From contig UESW01004819.1 of NCBI GenBank assembly GCA_900491605.1, positions 582,778 through 646,777 of the forward strand: 64,000 bases of DNA, read 5' to 3'. Every line of letters begins with the position of its first letter. Positions within the stretch are counted from its first letter, which is position 1. The position numbers and the translations under genes are program-made. The notes under the pieces were generated by a model, which saw nothing but the letters and a program-made list of their open reading frames with translations, was not told the origin of the DNA and made no database searches. The DNA comes from Calamus simplicifolius. Lineage: Eukaryota; Streptophyta; Magnoliopsida; Arecales; Arecaceae. Of this stretch, positions 21,524-33,474 are shown piece by piece.

Positions 21524-24500
21524 ATGGCTATAATTGCTGCACCTGTTCAAACTAAGAAGCCAAAAAAAATTACCGGTACTGATTCAAAAGATGGCAACAT
21601 AAGATGTTGTTCTACCTTATCACTCTGAACCTAGTCAGAGTTCTTAATGAAGATCCACCAGTTCTGAAGGATGAAGAGACCAACAAGCAAATTTTGCTAT
21701 AGTAGATGCATAAAGCATTCTGACTTCCTATGCAAGAATTACATTCTTAATAGATTAGATAATACTCTGTACAATGTGTACAATAGTATTAATATAGCTA
21801 AAGAGCTGTGGGCTTCTTTGGACAAGAAGTATAAAACCGAGGATGCTGGACATAAAAAATTTATGGTCGGCAGGTTTCTGGATTACAAGATGGTTGATTA
21901 CAAAACCATCATTGAGCAAGTTCAAGAACTGCAGATCATCCTACATGAGATACATGCTGAGAGAATGTCTCTGAGTGAGTCATTTCAAGTAGCTGCTATT
22001 ATCGAGAAGCTACCACCATCATAGAAAACTTTAAGAACTACCTGAAGCATAAGTGAAAGAAAATGAGACTTGAAGATCTGATCGTCCGACTGAGGATCGA
22101 AGAAGATAACAAGACCCTTGATAATATGACAGGAGGGCATCCAGTTAAGCCTAAGGCAAACCTCGTGGAAAGGAACAAGAAACACAAGTTTCCTAAAGAG
22201 GGCTTTAAACAGAAGAAAGGCAATCCAAAGAAATTTAAGTTCAAGTGCAAGTACTTTCTTTATCTGTGGTAAACAAAGGCACAAATCCAAAGAATATCAT
22301 TTCAAGGAAAAAGAGAAGCAAGAAGCCAATATAACTAAAGATATCCTATCCCAAGAAGTATCAGAGATAATGTTGTCAGCAGTTGTGTTTGAAGCCAACA
22401 TGGTTGATAAACCAAATGATGGTATATTGACACTAGAGCTACTTGACATGTTTACTTTGATAAGAGTATGTTCTCATCATATACTCATATCAAAGGTAAA
22501 AAACTAGTCATGGATAACCCTGCTACATCCAAGATAGAAGGACTTGATCGCATAGTTTTGAAGATGACATTTGAAAAAGAACTTCTATTGAACGATGTAC
22601 TGCATGTTCCTAACAATTGAAAGAATCTCGTGTTAGGATCCCTCCTAAGCAAACATGGATTTAGGATGGTGTTTGAGTCTGACAAATTTATACTTACTAA
22701 AGGGAAGGTCTATCTAGGTAAGGGTTACTTGAATAATGGTCTATTCAAAATGAATGTAATGATTGTACATCGTTGATAAGAATAAAAATTTTTCTTTTTT
22801 TATATGGTTGACTCTTCTTCTTCATGGTATAATAGATTATGATATGTGAATTTCAATTCATTACAAAAATTAATGAATTTAGAATTGATACCTAATCATC
22901 AAATCGATCTACATTACAAGTATAAAATATGTGTTGAAGCTAAGTTAGCCAAAATACCGTTTCATTCAGTAAAAGAAATACTGAATCTTTAGACTTAATT
23001 CACAGTGATCTATGTGATTTAAAGTCAATACAATCTAGAGAAGATAAAAAGTATTTTATAACATTTATTGATGATTCAACTAGATACTGTTACGTGTATC
23101 TACTAAAGTCTAAATATGAGGCTTTAGAAATGTTTAAATGTTATAAGAATGAAGTTAAAAATCAACTTGATAAAAAGATCAAGGCTATAAGAAGTGAAAG
23201 AGGTGGAGAATATGATGCTCTATTTAATAAATTTTGTCAAGAATGGTATTATTTATCAAACTACAGCTCCTTATTCACCTCAATCTAATGGTATTGTTGA
23301 ATGCAAAAATCATGCATTAAAAGAAATGATGAATGCCATATTGATAAATTCTAATATACCACAGAATTTATGGGAAGAAGCAATTCTCTGGGCTAATCAT
23401 ATTCTTAATAAAGTATCTCTTAAAAATAAGGATATTACTCCATATGAGTTATGAAAAGAAAAAAAAGTCTTCTTATAATTACTTAAGAGTGTGAGGATGC
23501 TTAGCTAAAGTAGCTATTTTGGATCTTAAAAAGATTAAAACATAGCTTAAAACTGTTGATTATACTTTTATCAGTTATGCATAAAATAGTAGTGTATATC
23601 GATTTCTTGTATATAAATCAAATATACCTAATATACGAAAATATACAATCATGGAATTTAGAAATGCATCATTCTTTGAAAATGTATTTTCAAATAAAAG
23701 GATATTAGAAATAATTTCTTAATAAGTATTATCAAAAAACTTATGATAATACTGCTAGTAGTAGTCATCAGAAAAAATCTTCTGAAGATGAACCCAAACG
23801 CAGTAAGAGACCTAAAGTTATAAAATCTTTTGGTTCTTATTATATAACATATATGTTAGAAAATGAACCTCAGATATTCAAAGAGGCAATATCTACACCA
23901 GAAGCACCCCATTGGAAAGAAGCTATTAATAGCAAATTGAATCCATCATGCATAATCATACATGGAAATTGATAGATTTACCATAAGGTATGAAACCTCT
24001 GAAATGTAAATGGATTTTCAAAATGAAGTTAAAAGCTGATGGATCAATTGATAAGTAAAAAATCAGATTGGTAGCTAAATACTTTAAAAAAAGAAGGACT
24101 ATACTTCTTTGATACCTATTCACCAGTAGCAAGAGTAATATTCATACGAATGTTAATTTCTTTGGCAGCCATTAACAATCATAAAATTCATCAAATGTAT
24201 GTTAAAACAATATTTCTAAATGATGAATTAGAGGAAGAAATATATATGGAATAACCTGAAGGTTTTGTTATTCCTGGCCAAGAAAAGAAGGTATGTAGAC
24301 TTATTAAATCATTATATGTATTAAAAAAGCATTTAAGTAATGGCATATAAAATTTGATAATGTCATGTTATTAAATGGATTCAAAATAAATAAATGTGAC
24401 AAATATGTATATGCCAAAACCCTGCCTAAATGATATGTAGTGGTGTGCTTATACGTGGATGATATGTTAATCATTGGTAGTAATACTAATATGATTAAAT

Positions 24501-25330
24501 AAACAAAGAGAATGTTAATTAAACATTTTGATATGAAAGATATGGGTATTGCAGATGTAATACTAGGAATTCAAATCACTAGAACATCTAAAGGTATAAT
24601 ATTGTCTCAATCTCACTATATTGAAAAAATATTAAACATGTTTAATAAGCATGATACTAGCCCGCTTAAAATACCTGTAGATGTTAATCTGCATCTTGCT
24701 AAGCATACTGAGCAACCCATATCATAATTAGAATATTCACATATAATTAGCAGTTTAATATATATCATAATTTGCATCCATTCTGACATAGCCTATGCTG
24801 GCAATAAGTTAAGCAGATTCACCAGTAATTCAGGTCTAAATCATTGGACAACTTTAGTAAGGGTATTAAGATATCTATGATATACCATAAATTATGGATT
24901 ACATTATTTGAGATATCCAGCTATACTAAAAGGCTATAGTAATGCCAACTGGATATCATATAGAGAAGACATAAATCTACTAGTGGATATATGTTCACCT
25001 TAGAAGGAGGTGCGATGTCAGAAAATCTTCTAAACAGACATTATAGCTTGATCTACTATGAAATCAGATTTTATAGCTTTAGATAAAGCTGGTGAAGAAG
25101 TTGAATATCTTCAAAAAATTTTAGAATATTTCATATTGGCCTAAATCTGTTTCTGCAATATGTATATATTGTGATAATCAATCGGCTATTTGCAGAGCAC
25201 AAAACAAAATATATAATGATAAGTTTAGACATATACGTCGAAGACATAATACCATTAAGCAGTTACTTGAGAATTGAATAATTTCTAGTATTTGCTATGC
25301 CAAGAGATCAAGTAAACTGTTTATCGAGGA
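21524..25330 (+). pseudogene. Copia gag-pol polyprotein remnant of element A
   Basis: Gag is readable from ATG 21524 with frame changes; the UBN2-type segment at 21671-22270 includes FLDYKMVDYKTIIEQVQELQ and ESFQVAAIIEKLPPS. A broken CCHC knuckle follows near 22255-22295. The integrase core is at 23020-23460 (FITFIDDSTRYC, IRSERGGEYD, then PYSPQSNGIVE). Reverse transcriptase runs from about 23900, with the YVDDMLIIG active-site motif near 24450. RNase H reads to about 25330. In-frame stops and frameshifts are numerous throughout, often at positions where relatives have Gln or Trp, so no protein can be made. Plain copia superfamily; no lineage is assigned. Confidence 0.85.
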
Positions 25331-25963
25331 TAATGAGTTTAAAACCTATAATAAAATAATCTTCATAATGGATATCCAACCTAGCTGATGAAGATCCCAT
25401 GATTTAGGTTTAAAAAAGATAACTAAATTATGAAGAGATCTGCATAGCACTAAGGATGTCTAATCCTACTAATTCTATGATAATTAGTGCTACCTAATAG
25501 GATAAGCATTGCTTTTAATGATTTTTATGATAAATTTTATGTGGGGTATAGCAGGATACTCTTAATAAGAATCACCTATGTGAGTGTGAACTGGCCAATT
25601 CCATGAGAATCTTTTAGTTTTAATTCTCTAAAGCACTCATGAGACCATGAGTTATTCAGGGCCAAAATGGACACAACCATAAGAATCAAAGAAAGCTTGG
25701 AAAGAAGTTGTGTGATCATTATTATTTTGTTTTATATCAAAAGCTGAAAAAGTTTAAGATATCATGCTCACTTTTTAGCAAGTAAACTCAATAACAACTC
25801 ACTAAGGAAGGTTCAAAGCCACAAACTACCTATCATGATACAACTTCATTCCATTATACGCTTTATAATGTTTGCATATTCATTTGCATTAAAATCATTT
25901 TGTGGGGGAGATAAACCTTTGATGATCTTTGATCTAAGTCCAATTTTTATTCATGTGGGGGAT

Positions 25964-27137
25964 TATTGAAAATAGGTTGTTTATAACCCTTGGGTTATAC
26001 CCATTGGTTTGAATAAGAAATTGGTGACCCCTTTATAGTCCCACATAAAAAGTTTTAAAAAGGTAGAAGCACTTTATATGAAACCTCTTCCCATGCTTAT
26101 GCATTTGGGCTCATCATAAGTAGAGAGCTTGAGGGTGATGCGGAGCTTGAGGGTGATGCGTGTGCGAAGAATGCAATGGTTACTTTGTAGGCACACTTTG
26201 CACTTACAAGTATGCATCATCATGAGGAGCTTTAAAATTTTTTCATAATCATGAAGATCTGACGGTCAAGAATTATTGAATTCAGATCGTATGATAAGGG
26301 ATTGAGATCATTGTTGGATTGGTTGATCGATCAGGGTCAAGATCAAATGCTTGAGATCATCGTTGATCGATTGGATAAGGGGACAAGATCAATCGAATGA
26401 AGGGTCAAAATCAAACGCTTGAGATCATCGTTGATTGATCGGATGAAGGGTCAAGATCAATCGCTGAGATGCAGAGCGGTGTTGACCGATCGATGCACCC
26501 AATCGATGCAATCAATTGGTCGATCACGATTGCGGCAGTGAAGATCGATCGGTGCGCACCTGTTCGTGCACCTAATCGCTAATACGCACCCGATTACTGA
26601 TCAGTGCTCTTGATTGATGCATCCAATTGCTGATTAGCAGATCAAATCTTGAAGCGGTGTATTGATACACACCGATCAACCCTAAGCAAGCGTATAGATA
26701 CTGAATCGGCATATTAAAAGCCGAGAAGCCCCTTCCTTCACATCACTTGATCACATCCAATTAAGTCAATTCGGTTCAATTTAAACTCATAAGGATGCTT
26801 TCAATAGGCACTTCAAATCTATAAATAGGACATGTCATTGCATTCTAAATCACTCATCCGAGAAATAATTCCTCCTTAGGCATTTGCATACTTTGAATTA
26901 AAGAGAGTATAGCATTCATGGTTCGTTGTTCTGATGAATAGTGGTGCTACTTTCATCAGAAGTAGACCGTTGTATCTTAGGAGACAATCGTCGCAAATCC
27001 GTAAGCACCTGTGCGGGATGAATTTATCTTAAGAATATAGAATTTAACTCTAGACTCGATCTTGTCATCTTTTGATCAAGTTAACCACTACATCTACTTA
27101 GCCATCACATTTTAATTCCACCAATATTCTACCAACA
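25964..27137 (+). repeat. 3' LTR of copia element A
   Basis: Direct repeat of the 5' LTR, 1174 bp, starting TATTGAAAAT after a purine-rich tract and ending TACCAACA. Its GATC-rich sub-repeat block is at about 26280-26470 and its TATAAATAGGA at about 26819-26830. Confidence 0.85.
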
Positions 27138-27342
27138 ATGACGTCCATCGTCGGTGATAAGAAAATGAAAGGTCATCTGTTAAAGCCCAGATAGTGGCCA
27201 ATGGTGGACGGTGACTCCGGCTCTGTGTTCATAGAGTTTCCTGGCCAAAAGAGTGAGAAAGAGTCTGATTAAAGACTATTACAGATCAGAACAAAGAAGA
27301 TGGATAAGTATCAATTGGATTTCTTTTGACTATGGTAGCTCA

Positions 27343-27961
27343 TGTTAGAAAATTATTTTTATATTGCAAAATATCTTTCCTAGAAATTGCTAGAAATATA
27401 TTATAGAATTTTAAATGCAAAATAAAGTAAAAATAAAAATAAGATATGGATCAAACCAGGATCGAGGCATGTTAGATACTGTCCTAAGGATCAGATTTTT
27501 GTCCCTTCGTGCAGGTTGTTGACGATCTGTCCCTAAGGTACAACAACCCGGCTCGACCCGATCCTCCTACTACGAGCACGATCATGTGGAGGTGCAAACC
27601 CAATGATTACCTTCAGATGCACATGAAAAGATTAATAGAAAATAAAAATAAAATGAGATCAAAAAACTTATAGGGCTACTCCAAATCATTCTACTCCATC
27701 TTGAATCCTTAAGCCTATTTATAGGCTCGGCCCATAAAAGCTTCAACGGCTCGGCCCATAATGGCCTTAAAGGCCTAATAGCCGTTAGCCCCAAATCACG
27801 TCAGAAATGATTTACAAAATTAATTGTTTGGGCCGTTTCTGGACGTTGATGAACGTTGGCCTTCCAACGTTCACTAGCGCAACGTCCTGTTGCGTCAATG
27901 AAGCCTGTGAATGTCCGCGAACACTCGCGGGCGTTCTCCTTTTTTTTAACTTTTCCCAACA
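27343..27961 (-). repeat. LTR-like repeat, left copy
   Basis: On the plus strand it starts TGTTAGAAAATTA and ends CCCAACA. It shares with the copy at 30474 the sequence around CCTAGAAATTGCTAGAA, the GATCTGTCCCTAAGGTA block and the palindromic AGCCTATTTATAGGCT, which contains a minus-strand TATA box. Confidence 0.78.
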
Positions 27962-29201
27962 ATCTCTCACAAAAGTTTAAAATAAAAAAAATAATATAAT
28001 ATAACAAAAATTTTAGGGCATCTTATATTGCGCAATAGGTGAGGTGTCCTATGGACTTGAACCTCACTTAGTGTTGATTGTATACATCTGAAGGAACTAT
28101 AGTGGATTAGACCTTGAACTAGGTCCTTTGACTCAGACTTCTACCAATCACACACAGTATGGATCAATTGGGTTTAAGTGGTTAGCGCATATTAAAGGCC
28201 TTGCGCTTACCTTGATTTTTCATGAGAATTCTTTAAGGTTAGCCCAAACCTTTAGTCACGGCCTAATATGACGATTCTCATATAGGTGAATCCTCCAAGG
28301 GTATTTGTGATAATAACCTGCAGATAATCTACCTCAGATCCATTAAGAGTATGACTCAACCTTACACAAATTTACTTTGTCACTTTACAAAAGCACTCAT
28401 CATAGGGATGTGATGAAAAATTTTTCAAAAATTTATGCTCTAACATGATCACTCAATCAGCTTCGTTTCTACCACATTGAACCTCATTCATGGGATCTCA
28501 ATCACAGAGGTTGGGTATCCACTGCTGGTGACCAAATAATGGGCTTAAGCCACATCCCCCTCGATGAATCTAGGACTCCACTCCAAGATAACTCCTTAAT
28601 AATTGATCTACCTAATTCTTCTCAGACTTGGTAAATTCCAAAGAGATAACATCATTTTTCTTGTGTTGTCTTATAGTAAGTAACATGAAGATGTTTACAA
28701 TGCAGAGAGAACGCTGGAGTCATTACCATATGCCAAATGCAACATAGCTCTAGGTGAGAATAAAATATTGTCTCACAAAAACTACAATGTATTGCACTTG
28801 CTGAAATTTATTTTTAAACTACAAACTGTGCACAATTATCTGCATCCTGATGCTACCGCTGCTAAAATATCCATCGGTTTTCTCAGAACTTTCTCACTCA
28901 TCAATAGAAGGACAAGTTTGAATAAGAAATAAACAAAATAACAAATGACAGATATTGCTAACACAACTAAATGCAACTGCACCATCTAAATAAGGTAACA
29001 CCTTTATTTGATGAGCTGATATTTGACTTTCAAAGTTCCATGGGCAATGCCTTCTCATATAGAAGGCACTAGAATAATAGTATGGACACACAAGACAGAA
29101 CAACTGGCGTGGAAGCATCTTGAAGGGTTCGCATCAATCGAAAGAGCAATAAAGTATGATCCCACGATAGAAGGACAAGAAACCCTGCAAATTATGCTTA
29201 C

Positions 29202-29345
29202 CTTAATAGAAATGTTGCTTTTGTGCTTTTTCAGAATGTCTAGAAGCACTCTAGTCCAATATCCTCGGTAGCTTAACAGCCTAAGGTCAGAAAGTGGTCG
29301 CACTGGTGTCCCCACCTTGCCCTCTTTCTTTGAAAGTTCATAGGC
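29202..29345 (-). pseudogene. Single exon of a MYST-family histone acetyltransferase (HAM1/HAM2/KAT5 type)
   Basis: The minus-strand frame reads AYELSKKEGKVGTPVRPLSD, then LRLLSYRGYWTRVLLDILKK, then HKSNISIK, and ends at a consensus donor (AAG|GTAAGC, donor at 29201-29200). The YELSKKEG...P.SDL.LLSYR.YW signature belongs to the C-terminal half of the MYST catalytic domain, which acetylates lysines on histone H4 and H2A tails. Neighbouring exons (acetyl-CoA binding QRKGYG region upstream, C-terminal winged-helix part downstream) are not found within 1 kb, so this is a gene fragment. One change from the usual sequence is Arg for Gly in SDLGLLSY. It lies inside the LTR-type element at 27343-31016 and in the same orientation as that element. 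Confidence 0.8.
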
Positions 29346-30473
29346 AGGATAAATGAGTATTCAATTAAACAATATTGACAAATAAAAGATCTAACATTGA
29401 TTTACACCACGTGTGTGGATGTAGTATAATTTTCTTAGAAAAATATTAAGTTATCCATGTTTTCAGGATAGAACATCTGATGAACATATGAAAAGTGAAA
29501 ATTCTGATGAACATATGAAAAGTAAAAAATTCATGTTAAGTAACATAGAAATATGGGCACCTGTGTCCTAGACCGATTGTCAAGTCATATTAAAGAAATT
29601 CATCATCAATGAAGTCACTTAAAAATCATCCTAACAACTTTCATCTAGCATTATTTTCCATCATCCATATTAAACAACTAACCTCATATTGCTACTCCAG
29701 CCGACAAAGCCTCCACTCACAATTTTATCACAAAGCCCAGAGATTTCTCATTATAAGCCACCATGGACAACTAGGGATCATAATTACTACATCATTTACC
29801 ACCGGTGCCACAGCCACACCACTCCTATAATCTACTCACCAATGTTGCCACCAAAATCCATTTTTACCATAATTTCCTTTTTTATCAATGTTATTGCACC
29901 ATCACCACCATATACACCATCGCATCACTGCACCAGCTGCTATCATCATCAACAATGTTGCAATATTTTTGTTGCTTCCATAACTATTTGCTTGCTTATA
30001 ATATTTGAATTACCCAACGATCTAACCTTCAATCTGCCAGTGAAGGATAATGATGATCATTGCCACCATATCTACTAATATCATCATCATCACTAATGAT
30101 AGAAGTCCTGTCACATTGCTTCTAGTCTACCACCTCAAAGCCAAAAGAAATCATTCATGCAATTTGACCTAGAAACTAAACCAGCAAGCATTCTCCCACT
30201 TACATGAGGTTGACTTTTTGGATCAAGAAAAAGCCATCAATCTCTTATAGTATTCTGTGAGCAGATCTAAAAGATTTTTATGAAAAAAAAATAATGGCAG
30301 AGCCTCTTTTCTAGGAAAGTATCAACCAAAGAACATAACCTTGCATGAACTGAATTCATTTGGGAAGGATTTGAACATGTGTTTAAACACCATCAATTTG
30401 ATATCTTGTGAACAAAAATATAAAAGATGCAAAAAGTAAACATCAGTGTGGAAACTAAAATCTGATCCTTAAC

Positions 30474-31016
30474 GGTTAGAAAATTATTTTTATATTGCAA
30501 AATATTCTTTCCTAGAAATTGCTAGAATATATTATAGAATTTTAAATGCAAAATAAAGTAAAAAATAAAATAAGATATGAATCAAATCAGGACCGAGGCA
30601 TGTTAGACACTGCCCTAAGGATAAATTTTTGCCCCTTCGTGTAGGTTGTTGGCGATCTGTCCCTAAGGTATAACGACCCGGCTCGATCTGGCTTGACCCG
30701 ATCCTTCTACTATGATCGGCGATCTGTTCCCAAGGTACAACGACCCGACTCGATCCGATCCTCCTACTATGAGCTTATTTAATAGAAAATAAAAATAAAA
30801 TGAGATAAAAAACGTATAATCATTATACTCCATCTTGAATCCTTGAGCCTATTTATAGGCTCGGCAGCTCCAACGGCTCGGCCCATAATGATCTTAAAAG
30901 CCTAATAGCCATTAGCTTCAAATCAAACTATTTACAAAATTTATGTCTTATTGCGTCAATGAAGCCTGCGAACGTTCACAAACGCTCGTAGGTATTTTGT
31001 TTTTAACTTTTTTAAT
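30474..31016 (-). repeat. LTR-like repeat, right copy
   Basis: Copy of 27343-27961 with substitutions and deletions. It carries its own internal duplication: the GGCGATCTGT(C/T)CC(T/C)AAGGTA...CGACCCG block occurs twice (about 30650-30680 and 30718-30750). The outer end is degenerate. Confidence 0.72.
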
Positions 31017-32180
31017 AACTTAATTTTACTCATCTTATTTTTTATAATGAAATGGGTTCACATCTTATCCATCTTGTTTTCTTATAATAAAATGGGTTCG
31101 TTGGTATATGGAAAAGGGTATGCCGGAGATGACGGCATTATCCAATGTTGGAGAGCGGAGCCAAGGAGGCGGAGCTTCGGCAGCGTTCCATCAGTTGGCC
31201 GAACAAAGCATAGCGATGGTGCTTCGTTGCAAGAACAGGGCAGCAGTAGGGCACCGACCAATCGGCAAGATTGAACGGCGGTGGTCGCATCTAGGTGTAA
31301 GAGAGCTCCAAAAATGATGGAGCAACGCTGGATCAAGAGGGATTTCGACCTCTTGATGCACCCTCCGGTGGTGAATTCATGACCCGAGTTACGAAGCTCT
31401 GGTGACAGAGCTTTGACCGAGCTCAACTCCAAGCAGGGGATCGAAGCTTCAGCCACGGAAAATAAAAATGAGAAGAGGGAGGAGGAGAGGTAACAAGGAG
31501 GAAGAACGAAAGAGAGAAGAAGAGAGGTATGGATTTTCAGAGGAGACTGCTCCCCTATTTATGGACACGATTGGAGAAGGTTTCTAGGTCGTGCGCAGCC
31601 ATTGGGCCATTATCCACATGGCCGGTGAAGGAGGAGGAGCTAGGCCGTTGAGCCGGTAAACGACCCCAGCTTCAAAGGCAGGGGGAATCGGGCCTCGCTA
31701 AGGAGGCGCTGCTTCAAGAGTCGTATTACCTCGAGATCTATGCAATTATTGCTGCACCACATGTCCACAGCAATCGACACCCATGCACATGCTTAAAAAT
31801 CATGCCACGATGCACTTGGTACGAAAGGTTTAATACCATTTGTTACGATAAAATTGCATTTAAAAAATAATAAATAAAAAATAAAGATAAATAAGAAAAC
31901 AAACGTATAGGAATTTATATAGTTTAACTTTTTAGGTTATATTCATAAATGAATAAGAGTAAAAAATTTAAAGATTATATGGACTGTTTCCTATCAAACA
32001 TCCCGAAATATAAGGATAATTTTCATACCAGAGACTATCACATAATTACTCTCTTAAACTCTCATAATTACTCTCTAAATTATCTGAGATACTTTAAAAA
32101 TCAGAATTATAAGTGCTTATATGGAGAAGGTATATATAGTGTAGTACAAGAATTAGGATTAGAATTTTACATAGATGAAA
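31017..32180. other. Unannotated segment, possible antisense LTR or leader remnant
   Basis: No supported gene. 31080-31460 is GC-richer and open on the minus strand for 124 codons but matches nothing I recognise. Near 31560 a minus-strand TATA-like CATAAATAGGGG occurs, and near 31830 AATACCATTTGTTAC resembles a decayed primer binding site read on the minus strand. This suggests a retroelement remnant. Confidence 0.35.
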
Positions 32181-33152
32181 GGCTAAACTATATTTTTGAT
32201 CCTCAAACTTAGGAGGTATGTCACTTTATGTTTTAAACTTTAAAAAATTATAAAATTGATCCTAAACTTTTTTTTTTTTTTTTGATCTCTACCATTAAAA
32301 CAAAGTAACGCTGTAAGGAACTCGCCTACATGGCATTCAATATGTCCTCCACCTCATCGTCATGTTAACAAGAAAAAAAATTGAGAGAGAAAGAGAGAGA
32401 GGGAGAGAAAGAGGAAAACCTAGGGAGAGGTGGTAATAGAAGGGCTAACATAGAATGAACCCATAGAAGGATGATCGGTGCAAAAGCAAGCTGTGAAAGG
32501 CTCTCCTCTTGTGGCCCTTCACCCCGTGGAGCTGTGCACGATGGGGGAGAATATGAGGGTGTTCTCTACCCCTCTTCTCTCCCATCGTGCATCACCCCAT
32601 AGAGGAAAGGGTCAAAAGGGGGGGGGGGGGGGGGGGGAGGGAGAGTGCAAGAAGGGCCGCTGCAAAAGGAGTTCACAAAAAGAAGCCATGGAAGGATGGT
32701 CGACACAGAAGAGGGCTACAAAAGGATGGCCATGTGAAAGTAGGTTGCGGAAGGTCCCTTCGCAACTTCTCCCATCGCGCACCGTCTCGCAAGGGAAGGG
32801 TTTCTGGGAAGGGGGGGTTTGCTTTGCCCCCATTCTCCTTCGTCATGCGCCGCCCTGCAGGGAAAAGGGCCATCCTTCCATGGCCTTCTTCTCTGGTTCC
32901 CTTTTCGATCTTTTGACTTTTCTTTTCCTCTTTCTCTCTCTTTCTCTCTCTTATTTTTCTTGTTGTTGATGTGGCAATGAGATGGAGGACATGTCGAATA
33001 CCACGTAGGTGAGTTTCTTACGACATTATCCTATTTTAATGACAGGGATCAAAGAAAAAAAATGAAGTTGAGGATTAATTTTGTAACTTTTAAAGTTTAG
33101 AGAATAAAGTGACACACCCTCCTAAGTTTGAGGATCAAAAAATGTTTTAGCC
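32181..33152. mobile_element. Mutator-like element (MULE) with long inverted repeats and 9-bp target duplication
   Basis: The ends are imperfect inverted repeats of about 200-220 bp: GGCTAAACTATATTTTTGATCC on the left and, read as reverse complement, GGCTAAAACATTTTTTGATCC on the right. They continue through CTCAAACTTAGGAGG, GTCACTTTAT, a T run and ATGTCCTCCA(C/T)CTCAT. Immediately outside are TAGATGAAA (32172-32180) and TAAATGAAA (33153-33161), an 8/9 match and the duplication length typical of Mutator elements. The interior (about 32410-32930) is GC-rich, has a 20-nt G run at 32618-32637 and no transposase, so the element is non-autonomous. Its GC-rich interior, unlike the flanks, is compatible with captured host DNA (Pack-MULE type), but no source gene is recognised. 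Confidence 0.82.
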
Positions 33153-33474
33153 TAAATGAAAATGTCCTACCTTTCTTTTATATGCTAAGACTAAGACTAA
33201 AGGCTAGCATGGAAATGAAAACATAACTTTTTTGAGTTGATGAATTCTAACATACATTTCAGTGGGTACCTAAGTTATTTTCACTAATTGACAACCTAGA
33301 TGTCAGTGGGTACCAAGTTCTTTTCACTAATTAACAACCCACATGTCAATGCCTTCACTTAAATTTTTAAAGTTTTGGATAGGGAACTCAAGGAAGTGTG
33401 TCGCCCTCTTCTTTTACTCCTAGCCATTCCTTGCCCTTTGAAGTGAGCATCCACATAGTGGTCACAATATTGAG
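33153..33474 (+). promoter_or_regulatory. 5' flank of the BAT1-like gene
   Basis: 322 bp between the MULE and the permease start. It contains a tandem duplication of about 43 bp (GTGGGTACC...TTTTCACTAATT, 33261-33347). No clear TATA box; an upstream stop in the coding frame (TGA 33439) supports the ATG at 33475. If this is the promoter region, the MULE sits only 320 bp from the start codon. Confidence 0.45.

Larger units (their letters stand above)
20351..27137 (+). mobile_element. Ty1/copia retrotransposon A, old, both LTRs present
   Basis: Two long direct repeats (20351-21484 and 25964-27137) share the phrase GTTTATAACCCTTGGGTTAT at their start and CCACTACATCTACTTAGCCA near their end. They bracket gag, protease, integrase, reverse transcriptase and RNase H remnants in copia order. 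A purine-rich tract (ATGTGGGGGA, about 25953-25962) precedes the right LTR. No matching target duplication was found. LTR differences, including a 14-bp insertion in the left copy and a duplicated AGCTTGAGGGTGATGCG in the right copy, together with many stop codons, indicate an old insertion. Confidence 0.88.
27343..31016 (-). mobile_element. Small LTR-type element (non-autonomous) enclosing a host exon
   Basis: Two similar direct repeats (27343-27961 and about 30474-31016) bracket 2.5 kb with no gag or pol. Read on the minus strand, the left repeat begins TGTTGGGAAAAG, carries a TATAAATAGG box and ends TTTTCTAACA, like a plant copia LTR. Inside the right repeat a degenerate tRNA-Met primer site (GGATCAGA) can be read. 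The interior includes a MYST acetyltransferase exon on the same strand. Target duplications are not evident and the right repeat has lost its outer end, so the limits are approximate. It could also be two related solo LTRs around unrelated DNA. Confidence 0.62.

Noticed and set aside
31082..31456. 124-codon minus-strand frame
   Set aside because: No domain or homologous motif recognised, no neighbouring exon; the context looks like a retroelement leader, so it is not called as a gene.
32478..32969. 163- and 109-codon plus-strand frames inside the MULE
   Set aside because: They run through a 20-nt G homopolymer and the inverted repeats; no recognisable protein. Kept only as possible captured sequence.
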